This document shows positions 52,565-60,407 of a stretch of DNA of 64,000 nt, piece by piece; position 1 is the stretch's first letter; each line of letters starts with the position of its first letter. The notes beneath the pieces were generated by a model. The model ran no database searches. It worked only from the letters and a program-made list of their open reading frames with translations, and was not told where the DNA came from. The stretch comes from CAZTDD01 sp964612675 (GTDB lineage Bacteria; Hinthialibacterota; Hinthialibacteria; Hinthialibacterales; JAKPRU01), in assembly GCA_964612675.1 (NCBI GenBank), contig CAZTDD010000001.1, positions 124,001 through 188,000 on the forward strand, written 5' to 3'. Both the position numbers and the translations under genes were made by a program.

Positions 52565-52605
52565 TGTGATTCCTCTTATGTGGGTTACCCCTCCGTTGGG
52601 TGCGA

Positions 52606-54399
52606 TCATCGCTGCCCTGAGCGACTGGTCGCTTGAACATCTTCCATGATCGTTGATGTAAACTCGTTCAGATTATTCCGACTCTGGCCTGTAGCGGTGG
52701 TTCTCGTCCCAATCGTCTGTTCTTGAAACATGCTTCGAAGAACTGCGGCGACGTTCTCCACATCGGCGTTTTGAAGTTTATAGACGAACACTTTTTGGTC
52801 TTTCGCCGGATCGGAATCCAGGTCTTCAATCATTTTTCCTATTTGTTCCAGCAAGACATGCCCGGCGACTACGACAACAGAATTCGTACGCCGGTCGGCG
52901 GTGACTTCTACGGTATACTGCATCTTCTTCCGATCGCTCGCGGTTTGCTGCTGTTGATTGGAAGAAGCGCCCCGCATTCCCGGGAGACCCCGCATGAACT
53001 GAGGCCGTTCTTGTGTTTGCGCGCTTTGTCCTTGCTCACCGAAAAGTTCAGTAATTATTTCGGCCATCTCTTGAGCGTCTGCGTGTTTCAAAGGAAATAC
53101 GCGAATATCTGTCAGATCTTCCAGGTCTTTATCGATGTCTTTTATCAGTTGTGCAATCACCGCCACGAATTCTTCGGCTGCGCTGATAACCACCGAATTC
53201 GTGCCCTCATTAGCCACGGCAACGACACGGGTGGCGGCCTGCCGTGAGCGGCTTTCCGTTTGTTCCGAATCCCTGCCACGGGGAGGACCTCCACCCCGTC
53301 CAAAAAAGCCACCTCTGCCGCTCGCATTTTGTTGATCGGTATCGATTTCAAAAATCTCATTAATCATATCCGCCACTTCCGAGGCATCCGCATAAACAAG
53401 AGGGAACACTTGGACAGTTGTCACTCCTGAAGTGGGGGTTTTATCGATATCTTCGACGAGTTTCTCGATAGTCCCCATGAGGTCCTCCGGTGCCGCGACG
53501 ACAAGAGAATTCGTGCCTTCGTCGGCCACAGCAACGACGCGGGAAGCGGCGCGTCTCGCTTCGCTTTCTTCCTGCCGCTCTTCATCCCCACCTGGAAATC
53601 CGCCTCGTCTTCCGAAGAAACGCTCTCTTCTGTTGTTCCGGTCTTCGCTTTCAACTTTGAAAATTTCATTCACCATTGTCGCAACTTCCGTAGCGACGGA
53701 ATAATCGAGGGGAAATACCCGAATCGTTGAAATACTCGATATCGACGTATCGAGTGCTCGAACGATCTCCGCAACACGCCGGATATTCGTTTGCGTATCG
53801 ACCAGGACAATGGCGTTGCTGCTCTCATTGGCGGAAATTGAAGCGTAGGAAGGAATCAATGGGCTGAGGTTCTCGATCAGCTCGACGGCATCGGTGTAGC
53901 GCAGCGGAATAATCTGCGTAATCATCTCGTCGTTCTTGGGTATTTCCTGGGGGTCCCCGCCGACCTTGACCGGCAAATCACGTTGCTTCGCCACGTCCTG
54001 GTCTACAATTGTGAGAGTCCGTCCGTTACGAATTGCCGCGTACCCTTTCTGATTGAGAACGGTATTCAGTAAATCCACCGCCTCGTCTTTGCTGAGCGGC
54101 TGGTGGCTCCATACATCGACTTGTCCGGAAATATCTGCGTCCAATACGATAACGAAACCGGCGGCCTTACTTAGATAATCCAAGACCGTTGTCAATGGAA
54201 CTCCCCGGAAATTGAGTCGCATTCCTTCATCCGTGATTTGCGCGGGCTCCTCATTCTCCACTGAAGCCGAACCTGCGCCCTCAGCGGAAGCGTCGACTGT
54301 CTGAGCATTTTGAGCAAAGCCGACAGGAGCCCCCAAAAGGATGGCCACCCCACCAAGCAGCAGTATTAGTAAAGGATAGGAATAGAAAATTGGTTTCAT
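52606..54399 (-). CDS. gspD: Split secretin GspD, N-domain part
   Basis: A 597-residue periplasmic protein with signal peptide (residues 1-29) and no channel domain. An N0 domain (about 60-132, RLNFRGVPLTTVLDYLSKAA) is followed by four complete N1-like repeats (about 160-220, 224-322, 327-424, 430-528) and the first half of a fifth (about 534-560, KVFVYKLQNADVENVAAVLR). Three repeats contain long glycine/arginine/phenylalanine-rich inserts (FFGRRGGFPGG, GRGGFFGRGGGPPRG, FMRGLPGMRGASS). The matching second half of the fifth repeat starts the next gene. It overlaps gspC and the downstream secretin gene by ATGA. The two secretin parts must assemble after export. Confidence 0.88.
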   Translation of the reverse strand: MKPIFYSYPLLILLLGGVAILLGAPVGFAQNAQTVDASAEGAGSASVENEEPAQITDEGMRLNFRGVPLTTVLDYLSKAAGFVIVLDADISGQVDVWSHQPLSKDEAVDLLNTVLNQKGYAAIRNGRTLTIVDQDVAKQRDLPVKVGGDPQEIPKNDEMITQIIPLRYTDAVELIENLSPLIPSYASISANESSNAIVLVDTQTNIRRVAEIVRALDTSISSISTIRVFPLDYSVATEVATMVNEIFKVESEDRNNRRERFFGRRGGFPGGDEERQEESEARRAASRVVAVADEGTNSLVVAAPEDLMGTIEKLVEDIDKTPTSGVTTVQVFPLVYADASEVADMINEIFEIDTDQQNASGRGGFFGRGGGPPRGRDSEQTESRSRQAATRVVAVANEGTNSVVISAAEEFVAVIAQLIKDIDKDLEDLTDIRVFPLKHADAQEMAEIITELFGEQGQSAQTQERPQFMRGLPGMRGASSNQQQQTASDRKKMQYTVEVTADRRTNSVVVVAGHVLLEQIGKMIEDLDSDPAKDQKVFVYKLQNADVENVAAVLRSMFQEQTIGTRTTATGQSRNNLNEFTSTIMEDVQATSRSGQR

Positions 54400-55013
54400 T
54401 GTTGTAACTCCCGTTTTCGTCGTTCCATAAGTTTCTTCAGCATGTCGTCTGCAGAGTCGTCTGTTGAACTCTCATCACCGGGGTCTCCTTCATCAGTCCC
54501 CCCCGATTCGCCGTTCCCCGGTGAGGGCGATACGGACACGCGCGATCGAGACGGAAGAGAGGCAGAAGCGATTTGCCAATTCCCTTCTCCTTCCCGTACC
54601 AGCGCCATCCCAACGGGGAGACTGATTTGCCTGCCCTCGTTCTCCAGTTCGATACCCTCGGTGTCGACTTTCGTCACTCGATATCCCGCAATAGAATCCT
54701 GTAACCTGACAGCGGTTTTGTATTCGGACCTTGTCCCTTCAAAAAATGCGAATGCTTCTTTTTCATAGATCATTGTCCCAATCAGAGAAATCTGCTCGGT
54801 TGGAGGCGCGGTGACAGGTTCAACGAACACGGGTTCCACCTTGCGACGGTTCGGATCGAATATATTGCGTTCCAGTAAAATGCGATATTTTTCAAATGGT
54901 TTTTGGGAATCCGTCTGAATCTCTTGTGCATAAGCATTCATTGCAATCGTCATCGATGCCAATGCGAGAAGAAACACACAAATACGTAAGAATGTTGTTC
55001 TAATTGCGTTCAT
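54396..55013 (-). CDS. gspC: GspC-like type II secretion protein
   Basis: A 205-residue protein with a hydrophobic N-terminus (ICVFLLALASMTIAM), then the homology-region pattern of GspC: YRILLERNIFDPNRR, ISLIGTMIYEKEAFAFFEG, YRVTKVDTEGIELENEGRQISLPVGM. GspC links the inner-membrane platform to the secretin's N0 domain. Here the N-terminus ends AYAQ like a cleavable signal, so it may be periplasmic instead of membrane-anchored. There is no PDZ domain; the last 60 residues are acidic and disordered. It overlaps gspM and the N-domain secretin gene. Weak sequence similarity makes the name somewhat tentative, but position and motif agree. Confidence 0.75.
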   Translation of the reverse strand: MNAIRTTFLRICVFLLALASMTIAMNAYAQEIQTDSQKPFEKYRILLERNIFDPNRRKVEPVFVEPVTAPPTEQISLIGTMIYEKEAFAFFEGTRSEYKTAVRLQDSIAGYRVTKVDTEGIELENEGRQISLPVGMALVREGEGNWQIASASLPSRSRVSVSPSPGNGESGGTDEGDPGDESSTDDSADDMLKKLMERRKRELQQ

Positions 55014-55540
55014 TCTTCTTCCACCAATAAAAGACCACTGAACGTCAATCCCATTCCCAGGATTTTGCCCTGTTCATCCCGGGCGGAGAGATCGATTTCG
55101 TCTATCTTGAGAGCCAAGGGGCTTCGCTCGAGTTCAAACAAGAATCGCGAGATCGATTCGAGAGTCCCTGCACCGGCCGCTCTGCATTCCAAAAGCGCGT
55201 ATCCTTCTTCGTTTTGCCTCCACTCGGGTTTGAAGGACGTGAGTACGAGAGAACTCTGCTGCACCCACCGATCCACCGATTTGAGTACCTGATCTTCCGC
55301 CACGGGAAGTTGAACGGGCAGTGAATTTTGCCGCATGTCATCCCATCTTTCTCTCAGCGACTGTTCCCTATCGACAAGAACGGCGCCTTTATCCAGGGCT
55401 CGTTCGAGCTCGACGATTCGTTCCGCCCGTTCGTTCCACAAGCCCCATAGCGGCGTTACGACCAGTTTGTCGCAGACCAGCGCCCCGAAACAAAACAGAG
55501 CGACTATCGTTAAGAGTCGCTGACGCTCATTAGGATTCAT
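55010..55540 (-). CDS. gspM: GspM-like type II secretion protein
   Basis: A 176-residue inner-membrane platform protein. The frame reads back to 55639, but ATG 55540 follows AAAGGA and overlaps the end of gspL, as is usual. One membrane helix (LLTIVALFCFGALVC) follows a short cytoplasmic tail. The periplasmic part has a coiled coil (NERAERIVELERALDKGAVL) and a ferredoxin-like beta-alpha fold ending in LTFSGLLLVEEE. The GspM family is very diverged, so the call rests on topology and order after gspL. Confidence 0.78.
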   Translation of the reverse strand: MNPNERQRLLTIVALFCFGALVCDKLVVTPLWGLWNERAERIVELERALDKGAVLVDREQSLRERWDDMRQNSLPVQLPVAEDQVLKSVDRWVQQSSLVLTSFKPEWRQNEEGYALLECRAAGAGTLESISRFLFELERSPLALKIDEIDLSARDEQGKILGMGLTFSGLLLVEEE

Positions 55541-56975
55541 TGGGCATTCCTTTACTCCACCGGAAACTGAACGAAAACTGCAACGGTTCGTCGCCACGTA
55601 CCTGCTCGACCCGCAATGCTTCAACGGCAGGCGTCTCACTCAACCGGTCGCGCATGCTGAGCCAATCGCGATTTGTCCTGGCAAAACCGGAGCAATAGAC
55701 ATTGAACAGGTCTTTGATTTCGAGCGTCTTGACCCAGACGCTTCCCTCTTCTGGAAACGCTTCTGTGACCGTAGAAGCGATTTCGAGGCTTTGGATCGTA
55801 TCGTCAAACCAGAGGCGGAATTTCTTGACTTTTTCCTGCAAGGTCTCCAGCTCGGCCACTTTTGGTTCAATAGCGGACCACCGGGTTTCAAGATTCGAAA
55901 GCTGCCAATACTGATACACAAAGGCACTTCCAATAAGCAAAAGAACCGCTATCGCCGGTCCGGCTATCCATAGCAACCGCCGAGAGGAAATGTGTCCTGC
56001 GAGCTGCTGCAGCCGCTTCGTTTGCGGAACAAAAAACTCGAGGTTGGCCGGTTTTCCATAAAGAAATCTCGCCGTCGCCTCCACCACGGCTGGTGATAGA
56101 TCCTTCACGAGGTCCTGTTTCTCAATCTGTTTATGAAAAGGGCAAACACCCCGTTCCGCTCGCAGGCCGAGGGATTCGAGTTCGTTTTCGATGTCTTGGG
56201 CGAGCGAGTCGACATTGTCCGCGGCACCGAACAACCGAAGCGTTCGAACGGAGGTTCGTATGTCGTCCGGTAGCTGTCCTAAAGAGATGCGCAACTGTCG
56301 GACAATGGCGTGGACGTTGAAGGTGCCTTCCTTTGCATTATCGTCATACGAGTCTTGAAGAGTCCGCATCGAAGCGATCCCGCCACCGGCTGCTACAAGA
56401 AGATCAATGATCGGTTCTTCTACTGAAAGAAGCGCAAAACCCCGCGTTGTATCCGTACCGCTTTCTATAAGAGAGGCTGCGCCAATGGTTACGCTAACGG
56501 GGCGGAGATGCGCAACCTTAAAAGCCTTCTGAATCACGGCCATGTGTTTCGAAGGAATGGCAAAAAGCGTGGCCTTCCGTTGGCCGGACGGCGTCGTGAT
56601 GTGCGATACCGACATGGAAAGATCCTGCGGATCGAAAGCGAATGCTCGTTCAGCCTGCAAAGCCAAGTAACTGTCTAAGTCGTCTCCGGAAAGATCCGGG
56701 AGTTCAATCTGACGTGTAAAGGCCCAGTTCGTAGGAACACAAACCACACATCTTCTCTCCCGAATACCTGCATCGGTGAGAATCTGTCTGATTTCGCGTC
56801 CCGCCAGTTCAGGATCGCTCCGAAGCAGATCCAAGGAAAACGGAGCCTTTATGCTTTTTTCAACAGCTAGACGGCTGCCGTTCCGCCGTCTCAGTAGAAC
56901 GGCTTCGATAGAATCGGCTTGGAGTGAAATTCCAATCAAAGCCGAGTATCTCGATCCCCGTTTCGAAATCACCAT
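55530..56975 (-). CDS. gspL: GspL-like type II secretion protein (PilM/PilN-like)
   Basis: A 481-residue platform protein. ATG 56975 has GAGG upstream and overlaps the gspK stop; the longer frame from 57029 lacks this. Residues about 10-330 are an actin-like (PilM) domain with VVCVPTNWAFTRQIELPDLS and YLALQAERAFAFDPQDLSM. One membrane helix lies near 355-377 (LLWIAGPAIAVLLLIGSAFVY). A periplasmic coiled coil and PilN/ferredoxin-like domain follow. GspL binds the ATPase GspE and GspM. The single-chain fusion of PilM-like and PilN-like parts is the normal GspL plan. Confidence 0.88.
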   Translation of the reverse strand: MVISKRGSRYSALIGISLQADSIEAVLLRRRNGSRLAVEKSIKAPFSLDLLRSDPELAGREIRQILTDAGIRERRCVVCVPTNWAFTRQIELPDLSGDDLDSYLALQAERAFAFDPQDLSMSVSHITTPSGQRKATLFAIPSKHMAVIQKAFKVAHLRPVSVTIGAASLIESGTDTTRGFALLSVEEPIIDLLVAAGGGIASMRTLQDSYDDNAKEGTFNVHAIVRQLRISLGQLPDDIRTSVRTLRLFGAADNVDSLAQDIENELESLGLRAERGVCPFHKQIEKQDLVKDLSPAVVEATARFLYGKPANLEFFVPQTKRLQQLAGHISSRRLLWIAGPAIAVLLLIGSAFVYQYWQLSNLETRWSAIEPKVAELETLQEKVKKFRLWFDDTIQSLEIASTVTEAFPEEGSVWVKTLEIKDLFNVYCSGFARTNRDWLSMRDRLSETPAVEALRVEQVRGDEPLQFSFSFRWSKGMPNES

Positions 56976-58333
56976 TGCTGCCTCGTCACCGATGTCAATT
57001 CGTTTCTCACTTCCGCCCCGAGTGCCCATCCAAGATGACTCAGGTCCCGCCGGTACACGACAATCGGCTCTTCGCCTGAAATATCGAACACGAGAACATT
57101 GCGCCGGAATCCTCTTCCTCCGCGCCCAACGGCCGCAATATCGGCACGAAACTGAAAACTCCTTGCGGTCAAGTAAGGACCGGCTTGAATTGCATTTTCA
57201 TCATCCAGTATTTCGTTGACCCACGCCACGCTCTCCAATTCGTCTGTCTTACCCTCTCTGTAAGAAATAAGCTGCGATGCAAATTCACTTCCGATTCCCG
57301 GAACGCAAGCCAGAACCGTCTCACTCGCCGTATTGACATTAATCAATCCTTCGAGGTATTCATCGTCCGAGGCTGTAATTCGGTCTGCAATCTCCGCGGC
57401 TTCTTCCAGGGTCATTTCGGTGCGAACAAAGAATTCCAGGACACTACCTAGTTCGCCTTCTCCCATGTTCATTCTCTGCTGAATTTGAGTGGCTCGTTCC
57501 TGCCCAAAGGTTTCTTGCAAGAGAGAATTCAATTCGTCGCCCTCGGTATTCGTAATGTTGATTCGAGATGAGCCCTCGCTGTCCGTATTCGGCTCGCGGC
57601 TGTATACAGTCACATAATCAAGGATTCCTGGATCGAGGATCCCGTTTCTGTTATCGCTTGGCATGGTGATTTCACCATCGTCTTCATTCGGGTCAACCAC
57701 TCCATTCCGATTCAAATCCTCACCATAGAGAAGTTCCCATTCAGCCCCAGCGACGAGACGCAACTCCTCAACCGTTTCGAAAGGGGCGTTTTTGCATTCA
57801 TACTCGAAGTTACGCAACATATACGCTTCCGATTCAGCGCCGTTCGGTGAAACGTCACTGTCCGAATCGCGCCAATCGACGATTGCGGCTGCCAATTCGG
57901 AGGTCATCCGCGGCAGCCCTTCCAGCATTTCCGCTGAGGCGGTATTTAAGTTTAGTTTCGACGCTTCATCGATCAGCGAAAACACCGGAGTATTGTCGCG
58001 GTAGCCGGCAACACCTCGACCCACAAACCAAAAGAACGAATCGTCTACCGGTACCCCGTCACATTCGTAGGTATCCACATCGGGCATCATGCCTTTTTCT
58101 TCCAGATCGGACAGCACAAAAAGAACGTACCTATGAGCCCCCTCGATTGCTTGTTGCGCTTGAATACCGGCAACCGTATTATCCGCGGCGCGGTAATCAA
58201 GCATCATCGAATGGCCAAACAGTAAAGCGGTACCGGCGAGCCCCAGAGCAATCCAAAGCACAATGATGAGGACCGCTCCCTGCCGCGGTCGGCGTTTCGT
58301 CTCCTCTGTGTGGTTCCCCGGATCCTGAATCAT
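56969..58333 (-). CDS. gspK: Minor pseudopilin GspK with calcium-loop
   Basis: A 454-residue minor pseudopilin, larger than usual (about 320), that caps the pseudopilus tip with GspI and GspJ. The prepilin site is RQGAVLIIVLWIALGLAG after Gly19; as in other GspK proteins, the glutamate at mature position 5 is absent. Two helical K-domain modules include LNLNTASAEMLEGLPRM and INVNTASETVLACVPGIGSEFASQL, both helix-hairpin-helix-like. Between them is a perfect EF-hand loop (D206-E217: DLNRNGVVDPNE) and a second partial one (DNRNGILD, 227-234). GspJ overlaps its start by ATGA. The insertion probably binds calcium. Confidence 0.93.
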   Translation of the reverse strand: MIQDPGNHTEETKRRPRQGAVLIIVLWIALGLAGTALLFGHSMMLDYRAADNTVAGIQAQQAIEGAHRYVLFVLSDLEEKGMMPDVDTYECDGVPVDDSFFWFVGRGVAGYRDNTPVFSLIDEASKLNLNTASAEMLEGLPRMTSELAAAIVDWRDSDSDVSPNGAESEAYMLRNFEYECKNAPFETVEELRLVAGAEWELLYGEDLNRNGVVDPNEDDGEITMPSDNRNGILDPGILDYVTVYSREPNTDSEGSSRINITNTEGDELNSLLQETFGQERATQIQQRMNMGEGELGSVLEFFVRTEMTLEEAAEIADRITASDDEYLEGLINVNTASETVLACVPGIGSEFASQLISYREGKTDELESVAWVNEILDDENAIQAGPYLTARSFQFRADIAAVGRGGRGFRRNVLVFDISGEEPIVVYRRDLSHLGWALGAEVRNELTSVTRQQW

Positions 58334-59424
58334 CGTCCCTGACCGGCGTTTCGCCCTCCTCCCGACATTCCACCGCCTGGGGTTTGTGCCGGGTTATTAC
58401 CTTGTGATTCATTTTCCTGCGTATTGTCGCCCTCTTGAGTGTCTTGTGTATCATCTTCGTCTTCGCTCACCGGAGCTTTCGCTACAATAGGTACAACGAG
58501 TTCAAGCGGAGGATTATTCTGTTCCGTTGCCTCTACTGGCATAAATTCGATTCGTACCCCGACGGCGAGCGGCAGTGTGTTGTCTTCCAGGGTTGAATCC
58601 CAGGATTGATGCCACTGTTCACCGTCATAGAAGCTGAATTCCAGCGATTGGATGCCGGGAAGCAAATATTCTTCCTCTCGAGTTTCTTCTCTGGTTGCCA
58701 GCAAATTCTGTGAAATCGCGCGTACCAGGACATGTCCCTTTTCCCGCTTCACGGCGAACACGTCGTCGATTTCGTCGAATTTCCGCAGAGAATACTCGAC
58801 TCGTTGAATATCCCCCCACGGATAGACATTTCCGATATGTCCACTGGCAGTGTGAATCTCGATTCGCCCCATCGAGGTACGTCTCGACTGCTGACTCTCG
58901 CCAACCATAGGACCTGCGAGAACCCCGGAAGGTGCGACCACACTCAGGAGATCTTTCCTCATTAACGCGATCGTGTGGTTTTTCGCGATTTCCGACTCGC
59001 TGATTTTCAACGTTCGCTTTCGGAGCGTCAGCGCACCGTGAAACACTGAATAGAGTGCGCCGATTACAACAGCGAACATGACGGTCGCCACCAGCACCTC
59101 CAGCAGCGTGAATCCTCGGTGAAGATCTCGACCCGTTTCGTCCGAGTTTCCATTTCTGCAGCGTGGGTGTCCTACATGCGCATGCATTCGAAACCAGACG
59201 AGCTGCAATTCCTGCAACAGCCAAACGAGTACGATGATCGGGACTACAAGTAGCGTCGCGATCATTCTCGCCAACAAATTCGCCATACCCAGTCCCTCAC
59301 CTGTCGAGTTTGACAACTGCCTCTGTGACATGTCGAGTACTCGCTTTCCGGTGTCATCCATTTCAGAGACCAACGGCACAACGAAAGCGTTGCTCTCTCC
59401 CTTGGCAACATCGATCCTATTCAT
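58330..59424 (-). CDS. gspJ: Minor pseudopilin GspJ with unusually long leader
   Basis: A 364-residue pseudopilin. The prepilin site is HRGFTLLEVLVATVMFAVV with cleavage after Gly104, whereas normal leaders have under 30 residues. ATG 59424 is supported by GGGGAGGCGG and overlap with gspI. The extra 103 residues include a full membrane helix (MIATLLVVPIIVLVWLLQEL). The alternative ATG 59187 would give a normal 25-residue leader but has no ribosome site. The C-terminal 50 residues are a Gly/Asn/Asp-rich disordered tail. The mature fold has RIEIHTASG, GDIQRVEYSLRKF and YLLPGIQSLEFSFYDGEQW, typical of GspJ. Confidence 0.9.
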   Translation of the reverse strand: MNRIDVAKGESNAFVVPLVSEMDDTGKRVLDMSQRQLSNSTGEGLGMANLLARMIATLLVVPIIVLVWLLQELQLVWFRMHAHVGHPRCRNGNSDETGRDLHRGFTLLEVLVATVMFAVVIGALYSVFHGALTLRKRTLKISESEIAKNHTIALMRKDLLSVVAPSGVLAGPMVGESQQSRRTSMGRIEIHTASGHIGNVYPWGDIQRVEYSLRKFDEIDDVFAVKREKGHVLVRAISQNLLATREETREEEYLLPGIQSLEFSFYDGEQWHQSWDSTLEDNTLPLAVGVRIEFMPVEATEQNNPPLELVVPIVAKAPVSEDEDDTQDTQEGDNTQENESQGNNPAQTPGGGMSGGGRNAGQGR

Positions 59425-59860
59425 CCGCCTCCCCGATGAGGGTACTCAAGTGGACACTCTCTTCCCGGTCCTGAACTTGGAAGAACACCTCGATCGTGAG
59501 AAGCCGCAAATTGCTGTCTATCTCCCAGGTTGTTTCGTAGAGACGCCAACGGTACCCCGGCCACTCTTCCCCGAACGATCCCTGCCTGCCTCCGTATTCT
59601 CGTTCGTTTGTAACCGATATTTCCGTCAGTTTTTTGTCGGCCAATTGTGTCGCGATTCGTATTCGATCCGCGAAGACACCCGCCCGGTTCGCGATTGTGA
59701 TCCCTCGTACCGCCACCGGGATGACAATCGCGACAAAAACCATCGCCGCCAATAACTCCACAAAGGTGAACCCAGACTTCCTCCTCCGGGAAGAACACCA
59801 AAGTCCGAATTGCCGACCGTCTCTATCGAATTGTCGCGAGTTCTCTGTCATCTTCTTCAT
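59417..59860 (-). CDS. gspI: Minor pseudopilin GspI
   Basis: A 147-residue minor pseudopilin. The prepilin site is KSGFTFVELLAAMVFVAIVIPV, with cleavage after Gly30 and Glu at mature position 5. The leader of 30 residues is basic (SSRRRKSG). The rest has GITIANRAGVFADRIRIATQLADKKLTEI and ends with beta strands RWRLYETTWEID and LLTIEVFFQVQD. It overlaps gspH by 38 bases and gspJ by 8. Confidence 0.93.
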   Translation of the reverse strand: MKKMTENSRQFDRDGRQFGLWCSSRRRKSGFTFVELLAAMVFVAIVIPVAVRGITIANRAGVFADRIRIATQLADKKLTEISVTNEREYGGRQGSFGEEWPGYRWRLYETTWEIDSNLRLLTIEVFFQVQDREESVHLSTLIGEADE

Positions 59861-60407
59861 CGCGAATCACGTACTCGAAACTGAATTCCAACTTCTCGAG
59901 CGTAATGAACTCCTGTTCATCGTTGTACATGGAGATAAACCGAACACTGTCTTCTCCAACCGAACCGTCGGGTAAAAAAGTGATGAGTATACCGTCTTCC
60001 ATATTGTAGGTTGCATTATGCAGATCGAAGCGCAGGTTCTTCGCCAACTGGAATCGAACCGGTTTTGATCCTTCGAAGTCGTAACCGACCTTCGGCATTA
60101 AACCATATTCACCTTTATTTGTGTCGATCCACAAATCCATCGGGATGGAGCGCGTAATTGCCTCACTCCTCCCATAACGTGTAAGCATCAAGAGTCTGCG
60201 GGCCTCGTTGTCCAACGTTCGGCCTCTGAAAAACGGAGCAAGAGAAGGCATAGAAACGGCCAATACGGCGGTTAGCATAGCCATAACCACGATCAATTCG
60301 ATCAAAGTGAATCCTCTTCTCCTGCAGGAACATCTCATGTCATTGTCTCGTAACGACGGCACATGGGATATCAAGACACATGAATATCGTTGAGTATTCC
60401 TACTCAT
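59823..60407 (-). CDS. gspH: Pseudopilin GspH
   Basis: A 194-residue pseudopilin. The prepilin site is RRRGFTLIELIVVMAMLTAVLAV. ATG 60407 has AAAGGCGGAAACG before it and overlaps the deiminase gene; ATG 60338 would give the usual short leader MRCSCRRRG but a weaker ribosome site. The globular part has ARRLLMLTRYGRSEAITRSIPMDLWIDTNKGEYGLM, the typical GspH pattern, and FLPDGSVGEDSVRFISM. Confidence 0.92.
   Translation of the reverse strand: MSRNTQRYSCVLISHVPSLRDNDMRCSCRRRGFTLIELIVVMAMLTAVLAVSMPSLAPFFRGRTLDNEARRLLMLTRYGRSEAITRSIPMDLWIDTNKGEYGLMPKVGYDFEGSKPVRFQLAKNLRFDLHNATYNMEDGILITFLPDGSVGEDSVRFISMYNDEQEFITLEKLEFSFEYVIRDEEDDRELATIR

Noticed and set aside
52564..52650. Frameshift or sequencing error as cause of the split secretin
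   Set aside because: The downstream protein has its own signal peptide and ribosome site, and the break sits between half-domains in a linker, so a simple frame error is unlikely.
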